Shown: piece by piece, positions 10,001-17,849 of the stretch
How positions within the stretch are numbered: position 1 is the first letter of the stretch
How the letters are laid out: every line of letters begins with the position of its first letter
Source of the DNA: Chrysemys picta bellii
Taxonomy: Eukaryota > Chordata > Testudines > Emydidae
Length of the DNA: 64,000 nt
Direction: 5' to 3'
Assembly: GCF_011386835.1 (NCBI RefSeq)
Contig: NC_088800.1
Coordinates: 85,810,981-85,874,980, forward strand
Position numbers and translations under genes: made by a program
Notes under the pieces: generated by a model
The model's input: the letters and a program-made list of their open reading frames with translations, nothing else
Databases searched by the model: none
Told to the model about the DNA's origin: nothing

Positions 10001-10978
10001 TCAAAAAGAATCAGCAGTAAAAGCTTCAGCCAGATCCTAACCAGCTGCGGAAGCGCTGCGGACTCTTCCAGCCCCCGTGCTTTGGAGTTTCCCCCTCTCT
10101 CTGAATGATGGCAGTCCCTTGGCTGTTTAATGTGCATGCCCAGCTGGAAAACAGGGGACGTCTAGAATCCTCTGCATGTTCCTAGAGTCCCTGTGAAGGA
10201 AGAAAAATTGTAGAGGTATAAATCATCCCTGAATACAGCATGTTATCCAGCTCTTTCTGGAGCCATCACTCTTCCCTTACCAACCTCCCACCCATCTGTC
10301 TATCTTTCCCTCCCGCAGGGTAGTGCCGACTTGGAGTGGGACGTGGGGTTGTGTTTTCTTTGCCTGTACACAGCCCTGCACTCCTGTAGTGGGGATGGTA
10401 CATACGCAGGGCCGGCTCTAGGCACCAGCAAAACAAGCTGGTGCTTGGGGCGGCACATTTTTAGGGGCGGCATGGCCGGCGCCAGAATGCCACCCCTAAA
10501 AATGTGCCCCGGCCGCCCGAGCTCACCTCCGCTGCCGCTGCCACGGCGCGCGAAACAGCTGATTCGCGCGCCGCTACTCGCCCTCCCTCCCAGGCTCTCA
10601 AGCCTGGGAGGGAGGGGGAGATCCCAAGCGGCCATTTCGCGCGCCGCTGCTCCCCCTCCCTTCCAGGCTCTCAAACCTGGGAGGGAGGGGGAGACTCTGA
10701 GTGGCCGCGGCGCGGGCACTGCTTCTCCCCCTCCCTCCCAGGCTTGAGAGCCTGGGGGGAGGAGGCAGGGCTGGGGATTTGGGGAAGGGGCGGAGTTGAG
10801 GCGGGGCCAGGGGTGGGGTAATTAAGGAACGGGGTGGGGCAGCCAAAATTGTTTTTGCTTTGAGCAGCAAAAATCCTAGAGCCGGCCCTGTACGTACGCT
10901 GCCCATGCTCATCTCTCCCTGTTTTGCTCCTGAAGGCTCCTGATTGGCGATAGGAAAATCCGCCTGCTCCTGAAGTGA
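766..10978 (+). CDS. AQP8: Aquaporin-8 (five coding exons, 256 aa)
   Basis: AQP8 is a six-helix membrane channel for water that, in mammals, also passes ammonia and hydrogen peroxide; it works in gut, liver and other epithelia, at the plasma membrane and in inner membranes. The coding parts are 766-1016, 6702-6828, 7732-7946, 9248-9382 and 10936-10978, 771 nt with the stop. All introns are GT-AG and phases match. The product has 256 residues against 261 in human. NPA boxes lie at 89-91 and 207-209. Arg210 follows the second box and His69 sits where the family has its selectivity-filter histidine. Cys50 matches the human pore cysteine Cys53, and Asn136-Ala-Thr matches the loop glycosylation site. 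Residues such as [19 protein letters not shown] and CMGAINEKT are nearly identical to mammalian AQP8, which separates it from other aquaporins. No frameshift or stop is seen. The exact N terminus is uncertain. Confidence 0.96.
1240..1605 (-). repeat. Old interspersed repeats, MIR-like tail
   Basis: About 1300-1435 resembles a widespread reptile repeat (the gctaggggctgtacgtacac type). About 1500-1600 reads like the reverse complement of a MIR-type SINE core (gaaactgaggcgcagaatg, then a worn gtcagtgacaaagccagg). Both are diverged. Family assignment needs a repeat library. Confidence 0.45.
3590..4205 (+). repeat. MIR-like SINE, split by an LTR insertion
   Basis: The left half (about 3590-3671) ends in ctggggtaagtca. 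The right half (about 4078-4205) resumes with ctcccccccccgtgcctcag, followed by the usual tail about counts and time-course motifs such as cctcctttgtaaagtgcttt. If the block between them and one copy of gtca are removed, the halves join in normal MIR-like order. Confidence 0.75.
3672..4073. mobile_element. Candidate solo LTR of an endogenous retrovirus, 402 bp
   Basis: The block begins TGTCGG and ends CCACA (the TG...CA rule) and is bounded by the direct repeat gtca (3668-3671 and 4074-4077), a 4-bp target duplication. It interrupts a SINE exactly at the duplicated bases. No internal gag, pol or env sequence is present, so it fits a solo LTR left by recombination. Four-base duplications are typical of class I (gamma-like) elements; that class call is inference. 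Orientation is not resolved. Confidence 0.65.
4290..4530. promoter_or_regulatory. AT-rich intronic block, candidate enhancer
   Basis: A stretch of about 240 bp in AQP8 intron 1 that is much richer in A and T than its flanks and matches no repeat I know. It holds several TAATTA-type homeodomain-like cores (for example gtaattaattc near 4311 and ctttaattaaag near 4364), TTTATTGG near 4449 and an octamer ATTTGCAT at 4514-4521. Regulatory function is only inferred. Confidence 0.25.
6197..6380 (-). mobile_element. Turtle tRNA-derived SINE (CryI-like)
   Basis: Read on the minus strand it starts with a tRNA-like head: an A-box-like agctcagtggttcgagc and a B box in gtgagttcaatccttgag. It ends in a CR1-like 3' tail (gacctcctgaggtccctcc and following). 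This head-tail structure is that of the tRNA-derived SINE described from cryptodiran turtles and mobilised by a CR1-type LINE. A second copy lies at about 62809-62992. Confidence 0.85.
6702..6828 (+). CDS. AQP8: AQP8 coding exon 2 (end of residue 84 to 126)
   Basis: Completes Ser84 and encodes [10 protein letters not shown], the first NPA box (89-91) on the first half-helix, then the third membrane helix (about 99-122, [19 protein letters not shown]). The acceptor is gattccag at 6701. The donor GTATGG at 6829 lies after a whole codon (phase 0), so exon 3 starts with a full codon. The motif order and exon phase match the aquaporin-8 family. Confidence 0.95.
6829..7731 (+). other. AQP8 intron 2 (903 bp)
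   Basis: GT at 6829 and a pyrimidine-rich acceptor tctctcttgtag ending at 7731. It contains a MIR-like SINE at about 7105-7285. No other feature is recognised. Confidence 0.9.
7105..7285 (+). repeat. MIR-like SINE in AQP8 intron 2
   Basis: Recognisable core tatgacactgggcaagtcac followed by the worn tail gtgcttcggtttgcc. The tRNA-like head gttcgtgtagtggttggag starts near 7105. Diverged from any active form. Confidence 0.65.
7732..7946 (+). CDS. AQP8: AQP8 coding exon 3 (residues 127-197 and part of 198)
   Basis: Encodes the extracellular loop with the N-glycosylation sequon Asn136-Ala-Thr (human AQP8 has a sequon in the same place), the fourth membrane helix (about 154-174), the signature CMGAINEKT, and the fifth helix start ([18 protein letters not shown]). 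The donor GTGAGC at 7947 splits Gly198 after two bases. Open throughout, with no indels against the family. Confidence 0.95.
7947..9247 (+). other. AQP8 intron 3 (1301 bp)
   Basis: GTGAGC donor and a strong acceptor tttgttttctctttcag ending at 9247. It carries a CR1 3'-end fragment at about 8278-8377. The rest has no recognised element; the second half is AT-rich. Confidence 0.88.
8278..8377 (+). mobile_element. CR1-type LINE 3'-end fragment
   Basis: The string gatgatcatagtggtctctt, then ctggccttcatgtctatgag, matches the common 3' terminal pattern of turtle CR1-type LINEs (gatgatca...ggtccctt...tctatga). Heavily 5' truncated; no coding part. Confidence 0.6.
9248..9382 (+). CDS. AQP8: AQP8 coding exon 4 (end of residue 198 to 242 and part of 243)
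   Basis: Completes Gly198 and encodes [16 protein letters not shown] with the second NPA box (207-209), Arg210 of the selectivity filter, loop residues HWVYWVGP, and the sixth membrane helix (about 225-243). The acceptor AG at 9246-9247 is chosen over the AG one dinucleotide later because only it gives GGA GGC in frame. The donor GTAGGT at 9383 splits Arg243 after two bases. Confidence 0.95.
9383..10935 (+). other. AQP8 intron 4 (1553 bp)
   Basis: GTAGGT donor, acceptor at 10935 preceded by a pyrimidine-rich stretch (catctctccctgttttgctc). The stretch 9383-10398 has no feature I can name beyond a short SINE-like patch near 9460-9520. The last third is a hAT-like element (10407-10890). Confidence 0.88.
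10407..10890. mobile_element. hAT-like MITE, 484 bp, in AQP8 intron 4
   Basis: Terminal inverted repeats CAGGGCCGGCTCTAG and CTAGAGCCGGCCCTG, with 8-bp flanks tacatacg (10399-10406) and tacgtacg (10891-10898), 7 of 8 identical: the target-duplication length of hAT transposons. It has no transposase. The interior is very GC-rich with CpGs and holds three hairpins of the form ccctccctcccaggct...agcctgggagggaggg about 74 bp apart (starts near 10581, 10654 and 10727). It ends 45 bp before exon 5. The family recurs at 44.3, 52.6, 54.3 and 55.1 kb. Confidence 0.88.
10936..10978 (+). CDS. AQP8: AQP8 coding exon 5 (end of residue 243 to 256, stop)
   Basis: One base completes Arg243, then [13 protein letters not shown] and TGA at 10976-10978. 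Human AQP8 ends similarly (CFIGDGKTRLILKAR), so this short terminal exon is supported by sequence as well as by phase. The product lacks the last two residues of human. The acceptor is ctcctgaag at 10935. Confidence 0.9.
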
Positions 10979-11785
10979 GCCCTGGATTGGGACTGCCTGC
11001 GGGACACAATCACTTATGGATAGGAAATCGGCTCTACTTGGCCCTCGGGAGAAACTCTGCTTCACCACACACCAGCGCCTCCGTTCTCACTGTCTGGCCA
11101 CGTGGAACTGCTCCGGGATCCCAGCTTTCCAGTCTGGTTTCCCCAGAGAGCAGGTGTTGGCAGGATGATCCCACTTGAAGCTACCGATTCTGTAAAAAAC
11201 AAACAAACCAAAACCAAACAAGTCGCTTGTATTGAGATCAAAGCAAAGGCCTGTCTGGCTGGGTAGGAGCGCTAGGAGCACTGGCCTTGCCTCTCTGTGC
11301 TGGGGCAGTGCCTCTTCCTAGTGCACAAACGGCAGCCAGAAGCCAGGGCAGTTGTCCTGGGGATTAATATCCCGTATGGAGATAAGCTAAAATGGGCAGG
11401 AGGGTCTGGCGGGAAGTGATGCAGCAGGGCTGGCCTGGTTTGCACAGCGCTCCCGCTGGCATGACGGAGTGCGGCTGCAGCACCTCGGTGATGCCAATGC
11501 GCTTGCTGCTCCAGTCACTGGGGAAATTCGCTTCCTTGACTTTTTCTGTTCTGGAGATGGGCGCGCCCATCCCTGTGTTCCCCTGGCCCCACCGCGTTCC
11601 CGGCGCAGCACACGTGGTGCTTCTGGAGAAAGCACTTTATCATTGTGTCCCATGGCCCCATCGCCTGGGCTGGATCTCCAGCAATCTCTTCTGCTCCCCA
11701 GGGCCGGCTGACATCTCCGCCGGTTGCCAGACGCTGTAGTGAGGAGCCTCCTAATAAGGTGAATAAAAGCCGAGTTGAACAGAAA
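10979..11785 (+). other. AQP8 3' untranslated region (predicted)
   Basis: From the stop codon to just after the first AATAAA. No repeat of a known family is recognised; an A/C-rich run (aaaacaaacaaaccaaaacc) lies near 11196. Length about 800 bases. Small open frames here are not supported. Confidence 0.55.
11762..11767 (+). promoter_or_regulatory. Polyadenylation signal AATAAA
   Basis: The first AATAAA after the AQP8 stop codon, followed by a GT-rich stretch (gcctgtggaatgtgcgtc) suited to a downstream element. Cleavage would fall near 11780-11790. Confidence 0.6.
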
Positions 11786-11952
11786 TGCCTGTGGAATGTG
11801 CGTCATAAGTCACTGCGCCGACACTAATTGATTTCTGAATTCTTAAAAAACCAAAACAAAATGGAAACAACCTCTCAACAGTTGACCAGAATGTAAATTC
11901 ACAGAAATATGGCAAGGCGCTTTCCAGCACTGGGCGGCTGAGCAACGTCACT

Positions 11953-13074
11953 GTCCTGCTGAGAGCCTGTCCCCTGCGCCCCACCCCGCTGGGAGCCTGT
12001 CCCCTGCACCCCACCCCGTTGGGAGCCTGTCCCCTGCGCCCCACCCCCCTGGGATCCTGCCCTCTGTGCCCCGCCCCGCTGGGAGCCTGCCCTCTGTGCC
12101 CATCCCCGCTGGGAGCCTGCCCTCTGTGCCCCGCCCCGCTGGGAGCCTGTCCCCTGCACCCCGCCCCGCTGGGAGCCTGCCCCCTGCGCCCCGCCCCGCT
12201 GGGAGCCTGCCCCCTGCGCCCCGCCCCGCTGGGAGCCTGCCCCCTGCGCCCCGCCCCGCTGGGAGCCTGTCCCCTGCGCCCCGCCCCGCTGGGAGCCTGC
12301 CCTCTGTGCCCCGCCCCGCTGGGAGCCTGCCCTCTGTGCCCTGCCCCGCTGGGAGCCTGTCCCCTGCGCCCCACCCCGCTGGGAGCCTGCCCTCTGTGCC
12401 CATCCCCGCTCAGAGCCTGCCCTCTGCGCCCCACCCCGCTGGGAGCCTGCCCTCTGCATGTGCCCTGCCCCACTCAGAGACTGCCCTCTGCGCCCCACCC
12501 CGCTGAGAGCCTGCCCTCTGCGCCCCACCCCCCTGGGATCCTGCCCTCTGTGCCCCGCCCCGCTGGGAGCCTGCCCTCTGTGCCCATCCCCACTGGGAGC
12601 CTGCCCTCTGTGCCCCGCCCCGCTGGGAGCCTGTCCCCTGCACCCCACCCGGCTGGGAGCCTGCCCTCTGTGCCCCGCCCCGCTGGGAGCCTGCCCTCTG
12701 TGCCCCGCCCCGCTGGGAGCCTGTCCTCTGCACCCCACCCCGCTGGGAGCCTGCCCTCTGCGCCCTGCCCCGCTGGGAGCCTGCCCCCTGCGCCCCGCCC
12801 CGCTGGGAGCCTGTCCCCTGCGCCCCACCCCGCTGGGAGCCTGCCCTCTGTGCCCTGCCCCGCTGGGATCCTGCCCTCTGCATGTGCCCTGCCCCACTGG
12901 GAGCCTGCCCTCTGCGCCCCACCCCGCTGGAAGCCTGTCCCCTGCGCCCCACCCCGCTGGGAGCCTGCCCTCTGCATGTGCCCTGCCCCACTCAGAGACT
13001 GCCCTCTGCGCCCCACCCCGCTGAGAGCCTGCCCTCTGCGCCCCACCCCCCTGGGAGCCTGCGCCCCGCCCTGC
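11953..13074. repeat. 30-bp GC-rich minisatellite, about 37 units
   Basis: Tandem copies of a 30-bp unit, roughly CCCCTGCGCCCCGCCCCGCT plus GGGAGCCTGT, with variants (CCTCTGTGCC starts, CATCCC, a four-base CATG insertion). Higher-order structure is visible: a segment around GGGATCCTG at 12051 recurs at 12535 (484 bp apart), and a block of about 98 bp with the CATG variant at 12443 recurs at 12961. As 30 is a multiple of three and the unit lacks stops, long open frames of up to 425 codons run on both strands; they encode only ten-residue repeats. It starts about 170 bp after the AQP8 poly(A) site. The minus strand has three G4 runs per unit. Confidence 0.97.
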
Positions 13075-13585
13075 TTTCCACTTTGTCTCCTGTTTCTGAC
13101 ACTCTCTCCCTTTTTTTTTGGCCTCCCCAGGACCATCCTCTCCTCCTCCCTTGCCCTCCACAAACCTCAGCAGCACTCAAGCCCGTTGCCCTTTCCCCAG
13201 AATGGATATTTCCTTTTAAGGCACATTGCTATCCCAGTCTGCTCCGCGGCAGGATCCTGGGCCTGAAGCCAGCTCTGACCTGATCGGTCCTTCCCAAGAC
13301 AGAACTCGCCCCTCTGCCCCAGGACAGCGGCAGACCCCGTAGCAAGCCGAAGGAATCGCTCAGCGGCTCCCCCCGGCACTAGCACCACTGCCAGTGCAGC
13401 AACGGGCCAGCAGAGGATGCTCAAGCAAAAAAATAATGTTGGATTAGCAGATGTCTGTGCACACACGTCCCTTAGCTGGCCTGGGTTTAAAGCCTCAGCA
13501 GGAACGGTGTTTGCTTTGGTTTATAGACCATTATGGGGGCTGCCGTTGTAAATATACAGAACCGTTTACAGTAGCTGGGTAGCGG

Positions 13586-13762
13586 CAGGGCCGCCGAGAG
13601 TGGGGTCAGGCCCCGGTGAAAAAAATTTTCAGCCCCCTCAGCAAGGGCGGACTGGCTAAACAGGGCCAACGAGCCGGGGGGGAAGCCGGGCCCCGGGCCC
13701 CCTTCCGGACTGCTGGGCCCCGGTAATTTGTACCAGCTTCCCCCCCCCTCTCGTCAGCCCTG
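13586..13762. mobile_element. hAT-like MITE, 177 bp
   Basis: Ends cagggccgccgagag and ctctcgtcagccctg pair as inverted repeats (12 of 14 inner positions). The flanks ggtagcgg and gtagcagg look like a worn 8-bp target duplication with one indel. The interior is rich in G and C with runs such as gggccccgggcccc. No coding capacity. Confidence 0.6.
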
Positions 13763-14029
13763 GTAGCAGGTCACTAGCTTTCTTCTCCAGAGGCCTCTCA
13801 ACACTACACAAAGCAAGGGCAGAGGAAACGGTGAAGGGGACATGGTCTGAAGCCTCAGCCTAAGCTCACAGACTGCAGAGCGACCAGGGAAAGGGCAGGA
13901 AAGCCTGAACGTGGGCGCTCCAGGGGCCATGCGAGCACCCTGCTGAGTTTGCACAATTCATAGAGACTGAAATCAGAACCGGTCCTAGTGCATTAAATGG
14001 GGCCTTTCCACTGGAGGCAAGAGAGTGTC

Positions 14030-14225
14030 GCCTGCAGAGCTGGGAACACTGCGTTCTAACTTATCTAGGTATTTAGTAGCTGTGTCCTCAAACAGCTCTG
14101 CCACCGACTCGTTTTGTGTACTCAGGAAGTCACGTCACCTCTCTCCACATGCCGCCCTACTTCAGGGGGTGTTGTGGGGATTGATTAGATAAGAAAACGT
14201 TCCGGGCTATAGAAATAATCGTAGG
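14030..14225 (+). repeat. MIR-like SINE
   Basis: Worn but ordered SINE pattern: ctctgccaccgactcg, aggaagtcacgtcacctctc, then cgggctatagaaataatc at the tail. Confidence 0.5.
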
Positions 14226-14750
14226 CCGAGCTGGTAGGGCCCCCTATGCTTAAAGCTGCTTGACACTTCCCATTCCAAGACCCTGTTTTCAGTTGCTTAT
14301 AATTTTGCCTCAGGCTTCAGAACTTTGGAAAGTTTGAGTAAAAATGGTCCAGCTGTTTCTGAGAATGCGGCGAGGGGAAAATGTGTTGTTTTTCCAGTGT
14401 TCAATACTATTAACCATTTAACGGAGCAGTTCTAGCGCCCCTGTGCTTTAGAGGAGTGAGGAGCCTGGCCGGGGAGGGAGGTGGAGACTGGGCTGGCTCG
14501 GTGAGAGGACTGGGTTTAGTACAAGGAACTGAGAGGAGTGGGGGATGACTGGGACAAGGGGTGGTGTGGTGGGGAGAGAGAGGATAAGGAGAGGGACAGA
14601 CTTAAGGGGATGGGGCAGAAGGGGTCAGGTATGGAGGGAACAGGAGTGGAACCATGATGTGACCACTAGGACACACTTCCTTCCAGAACCTGGAATGGAA
14701 CCCAAAATCCCTGAGTCTTGACATTACTCTGCTGTCAGCAAATACCTGTG

Positions 14751-14752
<2 letters not shown>

Positions 14753-14788
<36 letters not shown>
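14753..14788. repeat. (GT)18 microsatellite
   Basis: 36 bp of uninterrupted GT dinucleotides. Confidence 0.98.
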
Positions 14789-14789
<1 letters not shown>

Positions 14790-17638
14790 CTCCCCCCCAG
14801 AGCACCGCAATCTGCTATTGCCGTCAGTCACTCTGTTAGCTCAAGTGGCAGAGGTCTGAATGGTGGATCTAACGGTTCCAGCCCTGCTGACGACCCTGGT
14901 GGGTGTCGCTATGACGGAATTTCTGTTTTTTTCAAGTTTGTTTTTTTAATTGGAACTTACAGGCACAGGAGCTGCTGTTAAAGGGCTATTACTAAGCTTG
15001 CAAAGACAAGCCCTGAAAAGTTAGGAAATGCCACACTTGAAGGTTGCCCAGGCACCTTCATTCAGCCCCCTTGTGCCTATGCATCGTAAAACTGCCTCCA
15101 ATCACACGATCACATGCCATAGGGCCCCCTCTCATTTCGTGCACAGTATAGACCATGCTAAGGGGCTGCATCTTGTAGTGAAGGAGGCTGGTTGTAGGAG
15201 GACCCTCGCCTCGTTTGTTGCAGAAGTTGAAAGGTGCGGAGTATAGTGCATGATGTACCAGTGTTTCTCACCGACTCATGGAAACCCTCTGAAATCCAGC
15301 GTGTCTCTGTCCTGAAATGAAAAGCTCAGTCAGTCACTGAAAGGGAACGAGGATGAGGTGCGACATTTCTCTGGCCTTTGAGAGAGGAGCTGAAATGGCT
15401 TCTTGTTCGAGTTCACCAGCTGTGAACACCTGCCTCTGCCCCACTTCCAGCCTCATGCTGCAGCCCCCCCTTCCCCCCGAGGAAAGGCGACTGCCGGCTG
15501 CATTCTAGGCCATGCTGCGGTGCTTCTCACTGGGCTCCGGCAGCGCTCAGGCAGGCTAAAGCCAGTAGAAAATGCTGTTAAAAGGGAAGAAATCCTACCT
15601 AGCCAGTGGGCGAGATTCCAAACTGCAGCTTTTCTCTTAGCAGCTGAGTCAGGGGCAATGACAGCTACTCCTTTGGGAGGGAAAACGAAAAAACCCTCTC
15701 AAATAAACACAAATGGCACTAAGATATGTCTAGGACAGTTGCCATAGCAACACTTAAAAATACCAAACCAAATAGCAGAGCAAAGCATCCACTTCCTCCC
15801 TTCGAGAGCCCCTCGTTGGGCTCAGGAAGAAGGAACCAGAAGCCCTATAGCATTAGATGGATAGTGAAACTTGGGCTGAAGTTCTGCATGGATTCAGCAT
15901 TTCGTGCTCTGACCCTGCAAAGACTTGCAGTGGTTCCTTTGAATTCATGGGATTGCACGCTGTGCGGGAAGCTAAGCACGGGTGCAAATCTTGGCAGGAT
16001 TGGGGCCTCCGTAATTATAGCCGTTGCACTGGCCAATGGAAGGCTGGCAGGGAACAAGCCGGGCAGTGCTCACGTTCCCCTTTTGAAAAGGAAGCACAGC
16101 CCTCCCGCACCTCCAGGATTGGAACCGTTTTTAGAGAAGCAGCTACACAGATGTTCAGAAGCTAAGTCCAGTTCCTGAATTCTGAACCGCTTCTGTTCAG
16201 ACGCTGCTGTGCTCCTACCCCTGCTGTCAAACACACAGGCCTTTCCTTTGCTTGTGCGCCTCTCAGGGCTGCCCAGAGGATTCAGGGGGCCCAGGGCAAA
16301 GCAATTTCGGGGGCCCCTTCCATAAAAAAAAGTTGCAATACTATAGAATGCTATATTCTCGTGGGGGCCCCTGTGGGGCCTGGGGCAAATTGCCCCACTT
16401 GCCCCCCCCTCTGGGCAGCCCTGCCTTCTGCACCCCTGCTCACAGGAATCTCCATCTCCTACAGGCAGCTTCCTCCCCTGAATGCAAACCCCTGCTTCAG
16501 CTGGGGTTAGCCCCAATCAGCCAGGGCCCCATGTTCTGTTTCTGGGGGGTTCAGGGTAAGGGCACCATTTTCACTGCTACAGGCAAGGTACAAGTAGAGA
16601 GCTGCTGCCTGCCCATAAACACAGCAAGGGGAGGCAAAATGACCAGGGGAAGGGAGGCGGCTGCACTTTATTTCTACCTGCGTGGAGCACTCAGGAAGCT
16701 GCTACATCCATAAAGCCCGAGCGAAGAAGGCAGAACGTTTGGCGGTTCCCATACAAAACTCTGCTCTTATCTCGCAACTTTCCGGTTGTGCTATCGAGGC
16801 GTTTCGCTGCCGAACATCGATTTTGAATGTGTCGGGCTGACTTTTAATAGCACATTTCTAAGAGCATGTTGATTTTTCTAGATTTATTAAAGTGCTTAAG
16901 TCACGCTAATTAAATATCAATTAACTTCCGAACACTTAATGTGCTTTAAAGACCTAAAATACATCAATCTCTTTCTCCCATGCAGTTACAGTGGCACTGG
17001 GCGTGGACGGAGGTATAAGCTGCATTTGTATCAAGTCATGGAATCTGGAGACGGTTTTGAAGCCCTGGCTGAAGGGTCCCAAGCAACTGCCTGGCAGAAG
17101 GGATATAAACAAATTGAAGGGAATTCAGACAACAGAAAGGAGTAGTATGGCGGGATGGTGTTGGAAGAGCTCAATCTGTCTCACTGGGCTGAGCCGCGAG
17201 CAAAGGGGCGGGGAATATGGTGCTGACCTGCAAGGATTTGAAAGGCGTGAACATCCAGGAGGGGGAGTTTGGGCATGTCCACATGAGCACCCGCTGCACA
17301 GCAAGCTGGGGGTATAAATCTGCAGTGCTCGTGCGAGCTGCACCTGAACCACTTGTGTGGACCCGGCAGCTGTGCACTAAATGTCCCCTAGTGCACACTG
17401 ATGCACACAGCAGTGTGTCCAAGTGTGAAATCAAGGAGCCGAAATTCCTCTGACGACCTGCATACGTCAGCGTTGGCTTCTGCAGGTGCTGTCTAGGACC
17501 GACTCAGCCAATTCATTTTTTTCGGTTCTGAGCATGTTTTTCAAGCTTACAGCAAGTTATAATACAAGCCTAGGGCTTGTCTGGCTAGCAAACAGCCCCA
17601 ATGCGAACAGTGAAGAGTGAAGTGGCTTAAATGATAAG
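14789..17638. other. Intergenic sequence, no gene recognised
   Basis: Holds one hAT-like element (16264-16423) and a possible worn DNA-transposon piece at about 17262-17425 (gggcatgtccacatgagc to gcagtgtgtccaagtg). The stretch 16735-16930 is AT-rich, repeat-poor and contains TAATTA-like cores; it could be conserved noncoding DNA. No exon is supported. Confidence 0.65.
16264..16423. mobile_element. hAT-like MITE, 160 bp
   Basis: Inverted termini cagggctgcccagagg and cctctgggcagccctg pair almost perfectly. The interior pairs too (gggggccc near 16309 and 16364). The flanks do not show a clear 8-bp duplication, so the superfamily call rests on the termini. Confidence 0.65.
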
Positions 17639-17849
17639 TTTCAGAGCAGCAGCCGTGTTAGTCTGTAGCCGCAAAAAGAACAGGAGTCCTTGTGGCACCT
17701 TAGAGACTAACAAATTTATTAGAGCATAAGCTTTCGTGGACTACAGCCCACTTCTTCGGATGCATAACGAAGAAGTGGGCTGTAGTCCACGAAAGCTTAT
17801 GCTCTAATAAATGTGTTAGTCTCTAAGGTGCCACAAGGACTCCTGTTTT
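17639..17849. mobile_element. Inverted dimer of a Penelope-like 3' end, 211 bp
   Basis: Two copies of the same 3'-end sequence face each other. The arms 17679-17758 and 17768-17847 are reverse complements over 80 bp with one mismatch, around a 9-base centre. The whole is flanked by the perfect 12-bp direct repeat ttaaatgataag (17627-17638 and 17850-17861), a target-site duplication. The arm sequence (for example cacgaaagcttatgctctaa) is the same as the 3' end of the Penelope-like fragment near 40.55-40.62 kb. Confidence 0.85.

Larger units (their letters stand above)
13075..14752. other. Intergenic sequence, no gene recognised
   Basis: Downstream of the minisatellite. Contains a hAT-like element (13586-13762) and a MIR-like SINE (about 14030-14225). 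The rest, including 13075-13585 and 14226-14752, shows no coding signal or repeat I can name. Confidence 0.7.

Noticed and set aside
11899..13176. 425-codon minus-strand and 415-codon plus-strand frames
   Set aside because: They are made by a 30-bp tandem repeat without stops; both strands are open at once, which real genes rarely show.
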